A stretch of 64,000 nucleotides of DNA from Terriglobales bacterium (lineage in GTDB: Bacteria > Acidobacteriota > Terriglobia > Terriglobales > Acidobacteriaceae), in the NCBI GenBank assembly GCA_035567895.1, contig DATMPC010000001.1, positions 1 to 64,000 on the forward strand, written 5' to 3'. Shown here in pieces: positions 51,914 to 61,340 of the stretch (positions are counted from its first letter, which is position 1; every line of letters begins with the position of its first letter). The translations under genes and the position numbers were made by a program. Below the pieces are notes generated by a model. That model did no database searches. It had not been told where the DNA came from and saw only the letters and a list, made by a program, of their open reading frames with translations.

Positions 51914-53529
51914 CCTGCAGATGCTTATTCCCGTTATTACTGACTCTGGCAGCGATGCCCGCCGCCTCGCAGCGTGCTCAAAACGCGAGCCAAAGATTCG
52001 ACGTGAGCGGGAGGGCGGTGAATGCCCTGACCGGAGAAGCTTTGCACACTGCAACGATCCAGCTTTTTCCGACGAATGACCGAGGAAAACCTCTGCGCTT
52101 CGAGACTGGCTCGGATGGCTCTTTTGAATTTCACGGCCTCGAGCCCGGGAAATACAGCCTGGTGGGACAGGTGCGAAACTTTCCTCAGCAGTCCTTCGAG
52201 CAGCACGAGAATTTCAATACCGCGATCGTGGTTGGTCCTGACAAAACCAGTACGGGGATCATCTTTCGCATGCGTCCGGAAGGCGCCATCACCGGCAGGA
52301 TACTCGACGAACATAACGAACCTGTCCGCGAAGCACAGGTGCTGCTTTTTCAGCGAAATACCGATACGGGAAAGCGGTTAATCGAACAGAGATCGCAGAC
52401 GATGAGTGACGATCAGGGCGAGTACCGTTTCAGTCACCTGCGACCGGGAATGTACTACATTGCCATTTCTGCACAGCCCTGGTATCGACGGTATCTCCAG
52501 CCTGTGCTGACGCGGAACCGCGAATCCCCTGCTCCGGCGGCCGACATCGATCCGGCGCTGGATGCCGCTTATCCGATTACCTACTATCCGGGTTCCAGCG
52601 AGGCAGATAACGCAGGCGCCCTGATCGTTCACCCCGGAGACCGCCTGACTGCAAACTTTGACCTCACACCCGTTCCCTCGTTGCACGTAACCCTTCTCAA
52701 CACTCGCAGCGAGATGGATCGCCCCATACAACCCAACTTGCGTGCTCGTGTGTTTGGCGACTCGTGGGTATTCGTTCAGCCAACGATGGGATGGCGTCAG
52801 AATGTAATGGAAATGTCGGGCATCGCACCGGGAGATTACTCGCTCAACTTGATGCAGCGTGATGGGACAGAAAACAGGATGTCGGCACAAGACGTTACAC
52901 TGCGCGGAGATATCGAATTCGATGCCGCTGCAGTCGCAAGTCTCGAGCAGTTGCATGGGCATATCAAGTACGACGGCACACGTACACCACCGAATGCTTT
53001 TCTTCAATTCCGTGACGTTAACGCGCGAGGAGGAATGGGCACGCGCCTGGACGAGCACGGTGAATTCAAGCTGCAGCCGCCTCACGCAGGACGCTACGTC
53101 GTCGCTCTCGGCAACGCTCCGGGATATGCAATCCGCACCATCTCTGCGACTGGTGCTCGGGTAAGCGGACGCACGCTGGACCTAACCGGATCTGAGCCGG
53201 TGGAATTGACTATCGAAGCCTCAGAAGGCGTAGCGCAGATCGAAGGTACCGTTATGAATGGTGCCAAGCCAGTGTCTGGCACGATGGTAGTTTTGGCCCC
53301 AGAGGAGATGGCAGATAACGCCTCACTCTTCCGTCGCGACCAAAGCGATAGCGACGGCACGTTCACTCTGCGCGATGTGGTGCCGGGACGATACACAGCA
53401 GTTGCGCTTCAGAATGGGTGGGACATGGAGTGGGCCTCCCCCGAAGCGCTACGACCATATCTCGCCAAAGGCACACCAGTAGTGGTCAGTGGCAAAGAGA
53501 AGCTCGATATCAAGATTGCAGCACAGTGA
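51910..53529 (+). CDS. Carboxypeptidase-regulatory-like domain exported protein 2
   Basis: 539-aa secreted paralogue of the preceding protein: signal peptide (about 1-20, MPAASQR), then repeated Ig-like regulatory domains with FDVSGRAVNALTGEALHTATI, GSDGSFEFHGLEPGKYSL, AITGRILDEHNEPVREAQV, DDQGEYRFSHLRPGMYYIAI and, near the end, DSDGTFTLRDVVPGRYTAV. The start ATG lies within the ATGA overlap. The convergent small-membrane-protein gene ends 7 bp after its stop. Function unknown. Confidence 0.83.
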   Translation: MTCRCLFPLLLTLAAMPAASQRAQNASQRFDVSGRAVNALTGEALHTATIQLFPTNDRGKPLRFETGSDGSFEFHGLEPGKYSLVGQVRNFPQQSFEQHENFNTAIVVGPDKTSTGIIFRMRPEGAITGRILDEHNEPVREAQVLLFQRNTDTGKRLIEQRSQTMSDDQGEYRFSHLRPGMYYIAISAQPWYRRYLQPVLTRNRESPAPAADIDPALDAAYPITYYPGSSEADNAGALIVHPGDRLTANFDLTPVPSLHVTLLNTRSEMDRPIQPNLRARVFGDSWVFVQPTMGWRQNVMEMSGIAPGDYSLNLMQRDGTENRMSAQDVTLRGDIEFDAAAVASLEQLHGHIKYDGTRTPPNAFLQFRDVNARGGMGTRLDEHGEFKLQPPHAGRYVVALGNAPGYAIRTISATGARVSGRTLDLTGSEPVELTIEASEGVAQIEGTVMNGAKPVSGTMVVLAPEEMADNASLFRRDQSDSDGTFTLRDVVPGRYTAVALQNGWDMEWASPEALRPYLAKGTPVVVSGKEKLDIKIAAQ

Positions 53530-53535
53530 GAGAAA

Positions 53536-53679
53536 TCAGAACCAGTCGCTTTTATAGGCTACCCACCAACTGATGAACGCTACTGGGATCGTGGCGAGCA
53601 ATCCCCACAACAGCGGCAGTGACAGGTCTGCAACCAGGCTAAGCACGAAGAATGTCGTCCAGAAGATTCTTTTTTGCAT
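53536..53679 (-). CDS. Small membrane protein
   Basis: 47 aa from ATG 53679 (GGAG about 10 bp upstream): a basic start MQKR, two short hydrophobic helices (FWTTFFVLSLVADLSLPLLWG, broken at Leu-Pro, and LLATIPVAFISWWVA) and end YKSDWF. It starts one base after the alcohol dehydrogenase stop, implying cotranscription. Longer starts (53697, 53739) are open but overlap that gene. It is not a family I can name; the two-helix layout resembles small conserved inner-membrane proteins. Confidence 0.6.
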   Translation of the reverse strand: MQKRIFWTTFFVLSLVADLSLPLLWGLLATIPVAFISWWVAYKSDWF

Positions 53680-53680
53680 G

Positions 53681-54709
53681 CTAGTTCGTCTCCGCATCTT
53701 GCCGGACTGCGAGCACTGCAGCTCCGCGAATCCCGTCACGCTTTAGTGTTTGCAGCGCCTCGTTGGCTTGCTCCAGGGAAAAGATTTGGATTTGCGTGTG
53801 AATTGGAATCTCGGCAGCCACGCGCAGGAAATCAAAGCCGTCTTGGCGCGTGTTGTTGGCTACGCTGCGGATCTTTCGCTCCCAATAAAGCAGATCTTAT
53901 GGGAACGAAGGAATTGGACTCATATAGATTCCGCCGAGCACCAGGGCTCCACCACGCTTCAGATTCTTGAGAGCCGCCGGAACCAGCTCGCCGGCTGGCG
54001 CAAAAACGATGGCAGCATTAAGCGGCATAGGCGGATCGTCATAAGCGCCGCCCACCCATTCAGCACCGAGCTCAGCCGCTAGCTTGCGATGCTTCTCTTC
54101 CCTTGTGGAAACCGCAACGCGCATGCCCCAGTGACGCGCGACCTGAATGCAGACGTGGCCGGCCGCGCCGAAGCCGTAGATACCCAGTTTGTCACCGGAC
54201 TCGAGTTCCGCGAGGCGCAACGCGCGAAATCCAATGATGCCGGCACAGAGCAATGGCGCGGCTGCGAGAGCGCTGAACTTATCGGGAATCGGATACACGA
54301 ACTGCTCTGGCGCCACGACGTACTCGGCATAACCACCATTAGCCGTCCAGCCGGTGTAGAGCGCGTTGGGACAGAGGTTCTCTTTTCCACGCAAGCAGAA
54401 CTCACAGCGTCCGCAAGTGCGATGCAGCCAGGGGATGCCCACACGCGCTCCTACAACATACTTGCCGGCATTTGTGCCCGTACGGACCACGCGTCCAACC
54501 ACTTGATGTCCAGGTATGACTCTGGGCAATTTCAGTGCAAGCTCACCCTCCACGACATGCAGATCCGTACGACATATTCCGCAGGCGCTTACTTCGACCA
54601 GAACCTCATCGTCAGCAGGTTCAGGAATCGGCACTTCCGACAGCACGAGTGGACTAGTGTCGATGGCTGCCGGTCGGGAGAGGACCATTGCTTTCATTGT
54701 GCCGCTCAT
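53681..54709 (-). pseudogene. Zinc alcohol dehydrogenase interrupted by in-frame TAA
   Basis: 343-codon MDR-type alcohol dehydrogenase frame with one internal TAA at 53897-53899 (codon 271). Catalytic-zinc residues are in [11 protein letters not shown] and PGHQVVGRV; structural-zinc Cys are in [15 protein letters not shown]; the NAD(P) site is [13 protein letters not shown]. After the TAA the same frame continues with [19 protein letters not shown] and then a normal family C-terminus to TAG 53681-53683. The codon replaced is probably Tyr in a conserved PYDL segment, so a Tyr-to-stop mutation or sequencing error is likely. Without the last 72 residues the enzyme would lack part of its dimer and substrate region. 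Divergent from the hydrolase at 54752. Confidence 0.8.
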
Positions 54710-54751
54710 TCGCTTACATTAAGACATCCTTACACGAGACACGAGGACTGG

Positions 54752-55519
54752 ATGATCGTCGCCACCGACTATCCTGAAATTATTGTCGACAACTCACCGC
54801 TGCGCATGTTTCTCGCGGCGCCCAGGACTGAAGAGAAGCGGAAATTTCCTGGCGTCATCTTCTACTCCGATATCTTCCAGCTCACTGGGCCCATGCTACG
54901 CGCCTGTGTGCGGCTCGCGGGATACGGATTTGTCGTCGCGGCTCCTGAGATTTATCACCGCATCGAGCTGCCCGGCTCGGCGATTCCATTTGACGATGCG
55001 GGACGTACTCGCGGATTGAAAAACGCTTCGAGCACTGAGGTCGCAGAATTCGACCGAGACTGTCGGGCGGTTGTCGACTACCTGGCACAGCACCCGCTGG
55101 TGTCTCCAACCAAGTTGGGAGCCGCGGGTTTCTGCATCGGCGGGCATCTCGCCTTTCGGGCGGCGCTTCAGCCTGATGTGCGTGCAACGGTTTGCTTTTA
55201 TGGCACGGGTATCCACGATGGACGCCTGGGAAAGGACACAGATGCAGAATCGTTACAGCGCGCCGGAGATATCAAGGGTGAGTTGCTGATGATCTTTGGC
55301 GAATCCGATCCTCATATCCCGAAGGAAGGACGAGAAAAAATCCGGACTGAACTTCAAGAAGCGGGAACGAGATATCGAGTTAAGCTCTACCCTGCCGAGC
55401 ACGCATTTATGCGCGACGAGGGACCGCGGTACGATCCGGAATGCACTGATCTTGCATTCGCCGAGATGATGCATCTGTTCCGCAGTACTTTTGGCGAGAG
55501 CTCAGGAATCGCGGCATAG
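54752..55519 (+). CDS. Dienelactone hydrolase-family protein
   Basis: 255-aa alpha/beta hydrolase. The nucleophile is Cys in GAAGFCIGGHLAFR, the Asp is likely in IFGESDPHIP and the His is in YPAEHAFMRDEG, the usual dienelactone-hydrolase triad order. Dienelactone hydrolases open lactones in chloroaromatic breakdown, but many relatives act on other esters, and no aromatic-degradation genes are adjacent. ATG 54752 follows GAGG at 5 bp; the open frame extends far upstream across the divergent gene and that part is a shadow. The 42-bp gap to the alcohol dehydrogenase must carry both promoters. Confidence 0.87.
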   Translation: MIVATDYPEIIVDNSPLRMFLAAPRTEEKRKFPGVIFYSDIFQLTGPMLRACVRLAGYGFVVAAPEIYHRIELPGSAIPFDDAGRTRGLKNASSTEVAEFDRDCRAVVDYLAQHPLVSPTKLGAAGFCIGGHLAFRAALQPDVRATVCFYGTGIHDGRLGKDTDAESLQRAGDIKGELLMIFGESDPHIPKEGREKIRTELQEAGTRYRVKLYPAEHAFMRDEGPRYDPECTDLAFAEMMHLFRSTFGESSGIAA

Positions 55520-55583
55520 GACCGCGACTTCCGTGCATCCAAGCTAGCGTCGCGACATTTGCCTCCGATTTCTCCTTATTCGC

Positions 55584-56321
55584 ATGCGTAAACGAATTCA
55601 GATCATTTTTATCGCCTTCATCGTTCTGGCTGGAATACGGCTGCTTCTTATCTACCGCGAGCGTCATGCATCGGTACCTGCGCCAAACGCCCGTCAGACC
55701 CCCACTCTGAACGCCGATGACTACGTTGTGCCTACGCAAGTGCATTCGACTGATTTCAAATCGGCGAAGGAAGATCTAAGTGGCAAGACGGTGTGGGTGA
55801 AGGCGGGAAATCAGGTCACTTACTTTCCCTATGCGGCTGGACATGTCGATTTCAAGCATTCTGCCGGATTGCTCCCACCGATGAAGAAGCTTCAAATCAC
55901 AAATGTGATCCAGAGTGTGGCTCCGGATGCGAATGCGGAGGAAATTGCTCCGGGAGTACGAGTCAGGGCGCAGCGGGTTCTTGCGGTCTTCAAGCCTGAT
56001 GGAGAGACGAAGTCCTACGTCGTAGGCATCGGCGGCAATCGAGGTGGCGATTACACGCTCTACATCAACGACATGTTTTTCTTCGAGGATCCTCACCAGC
56101 TATACAAGCATTGGACGCGCGACGTATGGTCGGCCATCGATCAGCATCAGGCCCTGAAAGGCATGAGCGAGCTGCAGACGGCGCTTGCTCTCGGCGCCGG
56201 AGTTCCGGAAGGAAGTGGAGGAGACTTCGGCAATCGCACTTTGAGATTCGACAACAACGGCCATCCCGTAACTGTTACCTTCGAACGCAATCACGCTACA
56301 CAAGTGGTCCCAGGATCTTGA
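55584..56321 (+). CDS. Conserved hypothetical membrane-anchored protein
   Basis: 245 aa with one N-terminal TM helix (about 6-24) and a soluble domain probably in the periplasm. Visible segments: VHSTDFKSAKEDLSGKTVWVKAGNQVTYFPY, LLPPMKKLQITNVIQ, YVVGIGGNRGGDYTLYINDMFFFEDPHQLY and a C-terminal RFDNNGHPVTVTFERN. I do not recognise a named family; composition and length look like a true gene. It follows the hydrolase gene by 64 bp. Confidence 0.72.
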   Translation: MRKRIQIIFIAFIVLAGIRLLLIYRERHASVPAPNARQTPTLNADDYVVPTQVHSTDFKSAKEDLSGKTVWVKAGNQVTYFPYAAGHVDFKHSAGLLPPMKKLQITNVIQSVAPDANAEEIAPGVRVRAQRVLAVFKPDGETKSYVVGIGGNRGGDYTLYINDMFFFEDPHQLYKHWTRDVWSAIDQHQALKGMSELQTALALGAGVPEGSGGDFGNRTLRFDNNGHPVTVTFERNHATQVVPGS

Positions 56322-56382
56322 GGAGTTAGCGCACCGAAAAATGAATTAGGGTAATCTCATCCTGCGGAGGGAGCAACGAACA

Positions 56383-56748
56383 ATGATGCTGGATTGGAAT
56401 GAATATCAAAAAGAGTTGATGACGACGATTGGAAAGATCGCGCAACTAAGCCCTGAAACCGTCAGCGGTTACCAAGCTCTGCACGCTGCTGGGAAGAAGA
56501 CGAATCATCTCGGCGCAAAAACGCGCGAATTGATCGCGCTGGCCGTTGCGGTCACAACGCATTGTGACGGCTGTATTACGGTTCACACGAGTAACGCTAT
56601 CAAGGCAGGCGCAACGAAAGAAGAGATTGCCGAAGCACTCGGCGTAGCAGTAGCGATGAACGCCGGAGCTGCTCTGGTTTACAGCGCGCGCGTAATGGAT
56701 GCTTACGCTGCGAAGACGGAAAATGAGCCTGTAGCGGCCACACGCTGA
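56383..56748 (+). CDS. Carboxymuconolactone-decarboxylase/AhpD-like protein with CxxC
   Basis: 121-aa single-domain AhpD-fold protein with the standard redox motif CDGC in TTHCDGCITVHTSNAIKAG, plus KTRELIALAVAV before it and EEIAEALGVAVAMN after it. Such proteins reduce or relay disulfides, or act in peroxide defence. GGAGG lies about 12 bp before the ATG. It serves as a built-in contrast with the CPY-TGA protein at 49585, where a codon of the same motif is TGA. Confidence 0.9.
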   Translation: MMLDWNEYQKELMTTIGKIAQLSPETVSGYQALHAAGKKTNHLGAKTRELIALAVAVTTHCDGCITVHTSNAIKAGATKEEIAEALGVAVAMNAGAALVYSARVMDAYAAKTENEPVAATR

Positions 56749-57000
56749 GAGCAGATCCTGCGACCTGCGTCCCTCGGCTACAACGGCTGGGAGGCAGGCC
56801 CGCACCGGGTCGAAATGTCTTTGCAGCTCTGGTTGTTACCAAAGTTCTGCCACAGTGATATCCCGGCTGTAATTCCCTGCAAGTGCCGTCCCTAGAGACG
56901 TTCATACGCTTGGTACAACACACCAAAGCCTCGCAAACCGGGGCTATCCCTCTGATTTCCGAATGTTAGACTCTAGGAAAGGCTATGGCGAAGGAAGAGC

Positions 57001-58221
57001 ATGGCGGAATACCTGGTCAATACCGCCGACGAGCGCGGACATGTCTCTGAGTACGTAGAGCACGGGGCCTCGGTTGCCGAGGTTCGCGACCGCTTTGCGC
57101 AGCAGGGGCTGCTTGTCACTTCTATCAAGCCCCGAGGGATTCTCGGAACAACCCGGTCTGGGCCCCAAAAGAAGCTCAAACTCGAGCAATTTGTCATCTT
57201 CAACCAGCAGTTTCTGACTCTTATTCATGCGGGACTGCCGATCCTGCAGGGCCTGGATCTGCTCAGTAAACGCCAAAAAAATCGTTACCTGCGCTCCGTT
57301 CTTGAGAATGTTCGGCAACGCGTTCGTACCGGCGAACTGCTTTCAGAAGCGTTTCGGCACGCGGCTCCCGGCGCGGTCTCAAAGGTATACACAACTACTC
57401 TGCTCGCAGGTGAAAAGAGCGGCAACCTCGAAGAGGTGCTGGGTCGATTCATCGCCTTCCAGCGTGTGGCACTTGCCTTTCGAAAGAAGCTGCTGGCATC
57501 GCTGGTTTACCCGGCGCTCCTCGTCACCATGGTAATGGTGATGTTCACCTTCCTCCTGAGTTATGTGGTTCCGCAGTTTCAGGGTCTCTATTCCCAATTG
57601 GGAAACGGAACCGCGAGCCTGCCCAGCATAACTCTATTTGTGCTCGGCATTGGCGAAGTTGTGAAGCACTGGCTTTGGGCTATCGTCCTCGGACTGGCCG
57701 GAGCCGTCTTCTTTCTTTGGCGATGGAGCAAGACCGAAGGCGGATCGATAACCATCGACCGCGTCCGCCTGGCATTGCCGCTCGCGGGAGGCATCTGGTT
57801 GAAATATCAGGTAGCGATCTTCTCGCGCACTCTGTCAACATTACTGAGCGGCGGACTTCCTCTCGTTCAGGCTCTTGAGACGGCTGGCAGTTCCATCGAA
57901 AGCAAGTTGCTATCGAATGCTGTTCTGCAGTCTGTGCAAAAGGTGCGGGAGGGACTTCCTCTTTCTCGAAGCCTGGAAGAGACCAAGCTTTTTCCTGAAT
58001 TGGCATTCCAGATGATCGAAGTCGGAGAGTCGACAGGTGCGCTGCCCGCCATGCTCACTTCTATCGCGGAGTTCCTCGAAGAGGATGTGCAAACGGCGTT
58101 GAGCGCGGCTTTGGCCTTAATTGAACCCGTGATCCTGATCGTGATGGGATTCGTGGTTGCCACGGTACTGATCGCTTTATACCTCCCGATCTTCTCGCTG
58201 GGAGCACAGGTCGGAGGATAG
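57001..58221 (+). CDS. gspF: Type II secretion / type IV pilus inner-membrane protein GspF/PilC
   Basis: 406-aa platform protein with two GspF domains (about 65-190 and 270-395), each ending in long hydrophobic helices. VIFNQQFLTLIHAGLPILQGL and IFSRTLSTLLSGGLPLVQAL are the domain starts; ELAFQMIEVGESTGALPAML is diagnostic. It anchors the ATPase and pilus assembly in the inner membrane. First gene of a seven-gene operon; GAAGGAAGAG precedes the ATG. The N-terminal 60 residues are the usual cytoplasmic head. The cluster lacks a secretin gene. Confidence 0.93.
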   Translation: MAEYLVNTADERGHVSEYVEHGASVAEVRDRFAQQGLLVTSIKPRGILGTTRSGPQKKLKLEQFVIFNQQFLTLIHAGLPILQGLDLLSKRQKNRYLRSVLENVRQRVRTGELLSEAFRHAAPGAVSKVYTTTLLAGEKSGNLEEVLGRFIAFQRVALAFRKKLLASLVYPALLVTMVMVMFTFLLSYVVPQFQGLYSQLGNGTASLPSITLFVLGIGEVVKHWLWAIVLGLAGAVFFLWRWSKTEGGSITIDRVRLALPLAGGIWLKYQVAIFSRTLSTLLSGGLPLVQALETAGSSIESKLLSNAVLQSVQKVREGLPLSRSLEETKLFPELAFQMIEVGESTGALPAMLTSIAEFLEEDVQTALSAALALIEPVILIVMGFVVATVLIALYLPIFSLGAQVGG

Positions 58222-58228
58222 ATTTCAT

Positions 58229-59860
58229 ATGGCAGATACTGCACTCTTTGTAGGCGGCGCGTCGGACGCGAACTCTGAAGCTCGCGCTCGCGATTTGGCT
58301 CGACGCTACCGCCGCGAGTTCGTCGATCTTAAGAACTACCACATTCAGCACGAACTGTTTCGCACCGTCCCTGTAGACCTGATGTTTCGCTACAACTTTG
58401 TTCCGTTGGAGGAGCAAGGAGACGAGCTCACCATTGCAATCTCAGACCCGAGCCGTCTGATGATGATCGACGAGATTGGCTTGCTGCTGAACAAGCGCGT
58501 TCAGACTAAAGTCGCAACGCTTGTGCAGATCGAAGAGATTCTCAAGAAAACTGAGCAGTCGCAACGCGTTCTCGACGAGGCGACCGAAGGCTTCACCTTC
58601 GATGTGGTGCGCGAAGATGAAGCCGGCGACGAGACCATCTCTATCGAGCGGTTGACATCGGAAGAGGACATCAGTCCGATCATCCGCCTGGTAGACACTA
58701 CCATCTTCACTGCTCTCGAACGGCGGGCAAGCGACATCCACATTGAGACCCAGGACGATTCAGTGATCGTGAAATACCGCATCGACGGCGTCCTGCAGGC
58801 GGCGATGCAACCGATCTCCAAGGAGCATCACTCGACGATCATCTCGCGTATCAAGGTGATGAGCGAGCTGGACATCGCCGAGCGTCGCGTCCCGCAAGAC
58901 GGACGCTTTCGCGTGAAGTACAAGGGTCGATTGATCGACTTCCGCGTCTCCATCATGCCAACTGTGCATGGCGAAAATGCCGTGCTCCGCGTGCTCGACA
59001 AGGAGTCGATGAGCGAGAAATTCCGCAAGCTCACGCTCGATGTGGTGGGCTTTGACGAAGATGATCTGCGCCACTTCCGCCGCTACATCAAAGAGCCGTA
59101 TGGCATGGTGTTAGTCACCGGACCAACCGGCTCCGGAAAGACCACGACCCTGTACGCCGCCCTTAACGAAATCAAGAGTGAAGAAGACAAGATCATCACT
59201 ATTGAAGATCCGGTTGAGTATCAGATTCGGGGTATCACCCAGATTCCCGTAAATGAGAAGAAGGGGCTCACCTTCGCTCGCGGATTGCGGTCAATTTTGC
59301 GTCACGATCCTGACAAGATCCTGGTCGGCGAGATTCGCGACACGGAGACCGCCCAGATCGCGATCCAATCGGCGCTCACCGGCCACCTTGTCTTCACGAC
59401 CGTCCACGCCAACAACGTCGTGGACGTGATCGGGCGTTTTCTCAATATGGGAGTCGAGGCTTATAACTTTGTCTCAGCGCTGAACTGCATCCTCGCACAG
59501 CGGTTAGTTCGCGTAATCTGCGATTCCTGTAAGAAACCGGTCCGGTATTCAGCCGAACAGCTCGAAGCCAGCGGGTTAGAGGTCAAGGAGTGGGGCAGCT
59601 TCGTCTTTTACGAAGGTGAAGGGTGTATTGAGTGCGCGGGCACCGGATACAAGGGCCGCACAGCGATCCACGAACTCCTGGATCTGACCGACCGGATTCG
59701 TGAGCTGATCCTGGAGAAGAAGCCGACGTCCGAGGTTCGCAAGGCCGCTCGCGAGGACGGAATGCGTTTTCTGCGTGAATCGGCGTTGGCAAAAATTCGC
59801 GGTGGTGTAACCACTCTAAAAGAGATTAATAAGGTAACCTTCATCGAGACCTCGCGATAA
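58229..59860 (+). CDS. gspE: Type II secretion / pilus assembly ATPase GspE/PilB
   Basis: 543-aa cytoplasmic AAA-type motor. N-terminal T2SSE_N (MshEN-like) domain at about 20-130, then the catalytic core with ASDIHIE, Walker A GPTGSGKTTTL, Asp box IEDPVEYQ, Walker B ILVGEIRDTETAQIA and HTNDAPS-type GHLVFTTVHANN. A zinc-ribbon Cys quartet is visible: CDSCKKP and CIECAGTGYKG. It starts 7 bp after gspF and overlaps the next start by one base (TAATG). It powers the assembly of the pseudopilus or pilus fibre. Confidence 0.94.
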   Translation: MADTALFVGGASDANSEARARDLARRYRREFVDLKNYHIQHELFRTVPVDLMFRYNFVPLEEQGDELTIAISDPSRLMMIDEIGLLLNKRVQTKVATLVQIEEILKKTEQSQRVLDEATEGFTFDVVREDEAGDETISIERLTSEEDISPIIRLVDTTIFTALERRASDIHIETQDDSVIVKYRIDGVLQAAMQPISKEHHSTIISRIKVMSELDIAERRVPQDGRFRVKYKGRLIDFRVSIMPTVHGENAVLRVLDKESMSEKFRKLTLDVVGFDEDDLRHFRRYIKEPYGMVLVTGPTGSGKTTTLYAALNEIKSEEDKIITIEDPVEYQIRGITQIPVNEKKGLTFARGLRSILRHDPDKILVGEIRDTETAQIAIQSALTGHLVFTTVHANNVVDVIGRFLNMGVEAYNFVSALNCILAQRLVRVICDSCKKPVRYSAEQLEASGLEVKEWGSFVFYEGEGCIECAGTGYKGRTAIHELLDLTDRIRELILEKKPTSEVRKAAREDGMRFLRESALAKIRGGVTTLKEINKVTFIETSR

Positions 59861-60750
59861 TGCAGAGCCAAAGACAAGCTAAGCCGTGCCTCGCCTGCGA
59901 GATCACAACGCAGAGCTTGATTGGCGCGCGTGCCAAGTCAGACGGGAGCGCACTTGACGTGTACACCGCCCGGAGCCTGGATAGAGAGATGGTCCGGCCC
60001 TCACTGTGCGCTGGAAATATAACCAATGCTTCCGTTTTGGGCGAGACCATCGCGAGCGCGCTTTCTGCCGTAGGGGGACGAAAGCGTGATGTAGTTGCCG
60101 TTATTCCTGACGCGGCGGTCCGCGTATTGTTGCTGGACTTCGACACACTTCCGGAGAAGACTACCGAGGCCGAACCCATCATTCGATTTCGTCTGCGCAA
60201 GTCCGTCCCATTTGATGCCGATCAGGCAGCGCTGTCCTTTCAGAGCTATCGAAAAGACGGGGGCATAAAGGTGCTGGCTGCGCTGACGCCACGGGAGGTT
60301 CTTCAGGAATATGAAACCGCATTTCACACCGCCGGTTACGAGCCCGGATACGTGCTTCCTTCCACCTTGGCAGCATTGAACGGAGTGGATGCCGACCGGC
60401 CAACGCTGCTGGTGAAAGCAGATGGGAATTTCATTTCTGTGGCGATTGCCGATCACAATGAACTCGTCTTCTACCGAATGCTCGATGTAGTTCCCGGAAG
60501 GACGGGGACGACGATCGCCGACGAGGTATACCCGTCGATCGTCTTTTTCGAAGACAATTACTCCGCGAAGATCGAGCGCATCCTGCTCTCTTCCGTCTCC
60601 GACACGGAGGAATTGAAGCGGGCACTGCAGGAGCAGACCGGAGTTCTACCACAGACGCTCGACACCGGAGTCTATGCTACCGAGAGCTTATCGGGCGATG
60701 GTCTTCCCGCTTCGGCGCTGGCCGGAGTGGCAGGAGTGCTGACTCACTGA
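59860..60750 (+). CDS. pilM: PilM-like actin-fold protein
   Basis: 296-aa cytoplasmic protein with the PilM/FtsA-type actin fold. It keeps the general layout ACEITTQSLIGARA at the start, VVAVIPDAAVRVLLLDFDTLP, IIRFRLRKSVPFDADQAALSF and LLVKADGNFISVAI. It usually binds the PilN N-terminus and links it to the ATPase. The ATG overlaps the gspE stop by one base. The N-terminal nucleotide-site motifs are weaker than in canonical PilM. Confidence 0.8.
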   Translation: MQSQRQAKPCLACEITTQSLIGARAKSDGSALDVYTARSLDREMVRPSLCAGNITNASVLGETIASALSAVGGRKRDVVAVIPDAAVRVLLLDFDTLPEKTTEAEPIIRFRLRKSVPFDADQAALSFQSYRKDGGIKVLAALTPREVLQEYETAFHTAGYEPGYVLPSTLAALNGVDADRPTLLVKADGNFISVAIADHNELVFYRMLDVVPGRTGTTIADEVYPSIVFFEDNYSAKIERILLSSVSDTEELKRALQEQTGVLPQTLDTGVYATESLSGDGLPASALAGVAGVLTH

Positions 60751-61340
60751 TGAGAATCGCAATCAATCTTGCCTCGCGTCCTTACCAGGACGAACGGGCC
60801 TTCTATCGAAACTGGGGCTCAGCGCTCGCTATGGCGATCGTGGTCACGGCGTTGATGGTGTTCGTCTCCGTCCGTCACTACGTGAACACACAAAGAGAGT
60901 GGGCCCAAGTCCGGGAGACAGAGGCAAAGCTGGCTGAGCTCAAGAGCGAGGAGGCGCAGGCTCGCCAAATTCTTGCGCAACCGGAGAATCGAGGGACACG
61001 AGATCGATCGAACTTCCTGAACGCGGCCATCATACGCAAGTCCTTTTCGTGGACCCGACTCATGGAAGACATGGAGAAGGTAATGCCTTCCGGCCTTCGT
61101 GTCGCAGCCATCACGCCTGGCGTGGACCGCAATCATTTTGTACTGAAACTACAAGTGCAAGGGGAGCGACGCGAGGCGGCCGTGGAACTTTTGCGGAACA
61201 TGGAAAAATCATCCCATTTCCGCTCGCCGCAGCTCAGTACTGAGACCCACACACCAGAATCCAAGAATGGCGAAGGCGCCGTGAAGTCGAATATCTTCAC
61301 TGCCTACCTTCCCGCCGAACCCCTCGAAGGAGGCAAGTAG
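60750..61340 (+). CDS. pilN: PilN-like inner-membrane protein
   Basis: 196-aa protein with a PilN-like start (MRIAINLASRPYQDERAFYRN), where INLAxRPY is the PilM-binding motif, one TM helix (about 27-48), a coiled-coil segment (REWAQVRETEAKLAELKSEEA), and a ferredoxin-like periplasmic domain. The stop-start overlap with pilM is TGATG. It aligns the inner-membrane platform and is followed directly by the PilO-like gene. Confidence 0.85.
   Translation: MRIAINLASRPYQDERAFYRNWGSALAMAIVVTALMVFVSVRHYVNTQREWAQVRETEAKLAELKSEEAQARQILAQPENRGTRDRSNFLNAAIIRKSFSWTRLMEDMEKVMPSGLRVAAITPGVDRNHFVLKLQVQGERREAAVELLRNMEKSSHFRSPQLSTETHTPESKNGEGAVKSNIFTAYLPAEPLEGGK

Noticed and set aside
53897-53899. Recoding (pyrrolysine or selenocysteine) of the stop in the alcohol dehydrogenase
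   Set aside because: The codon is TAA, which is not known to be recoded in bacteria, and the site is not catalytic; mutation is simpler.
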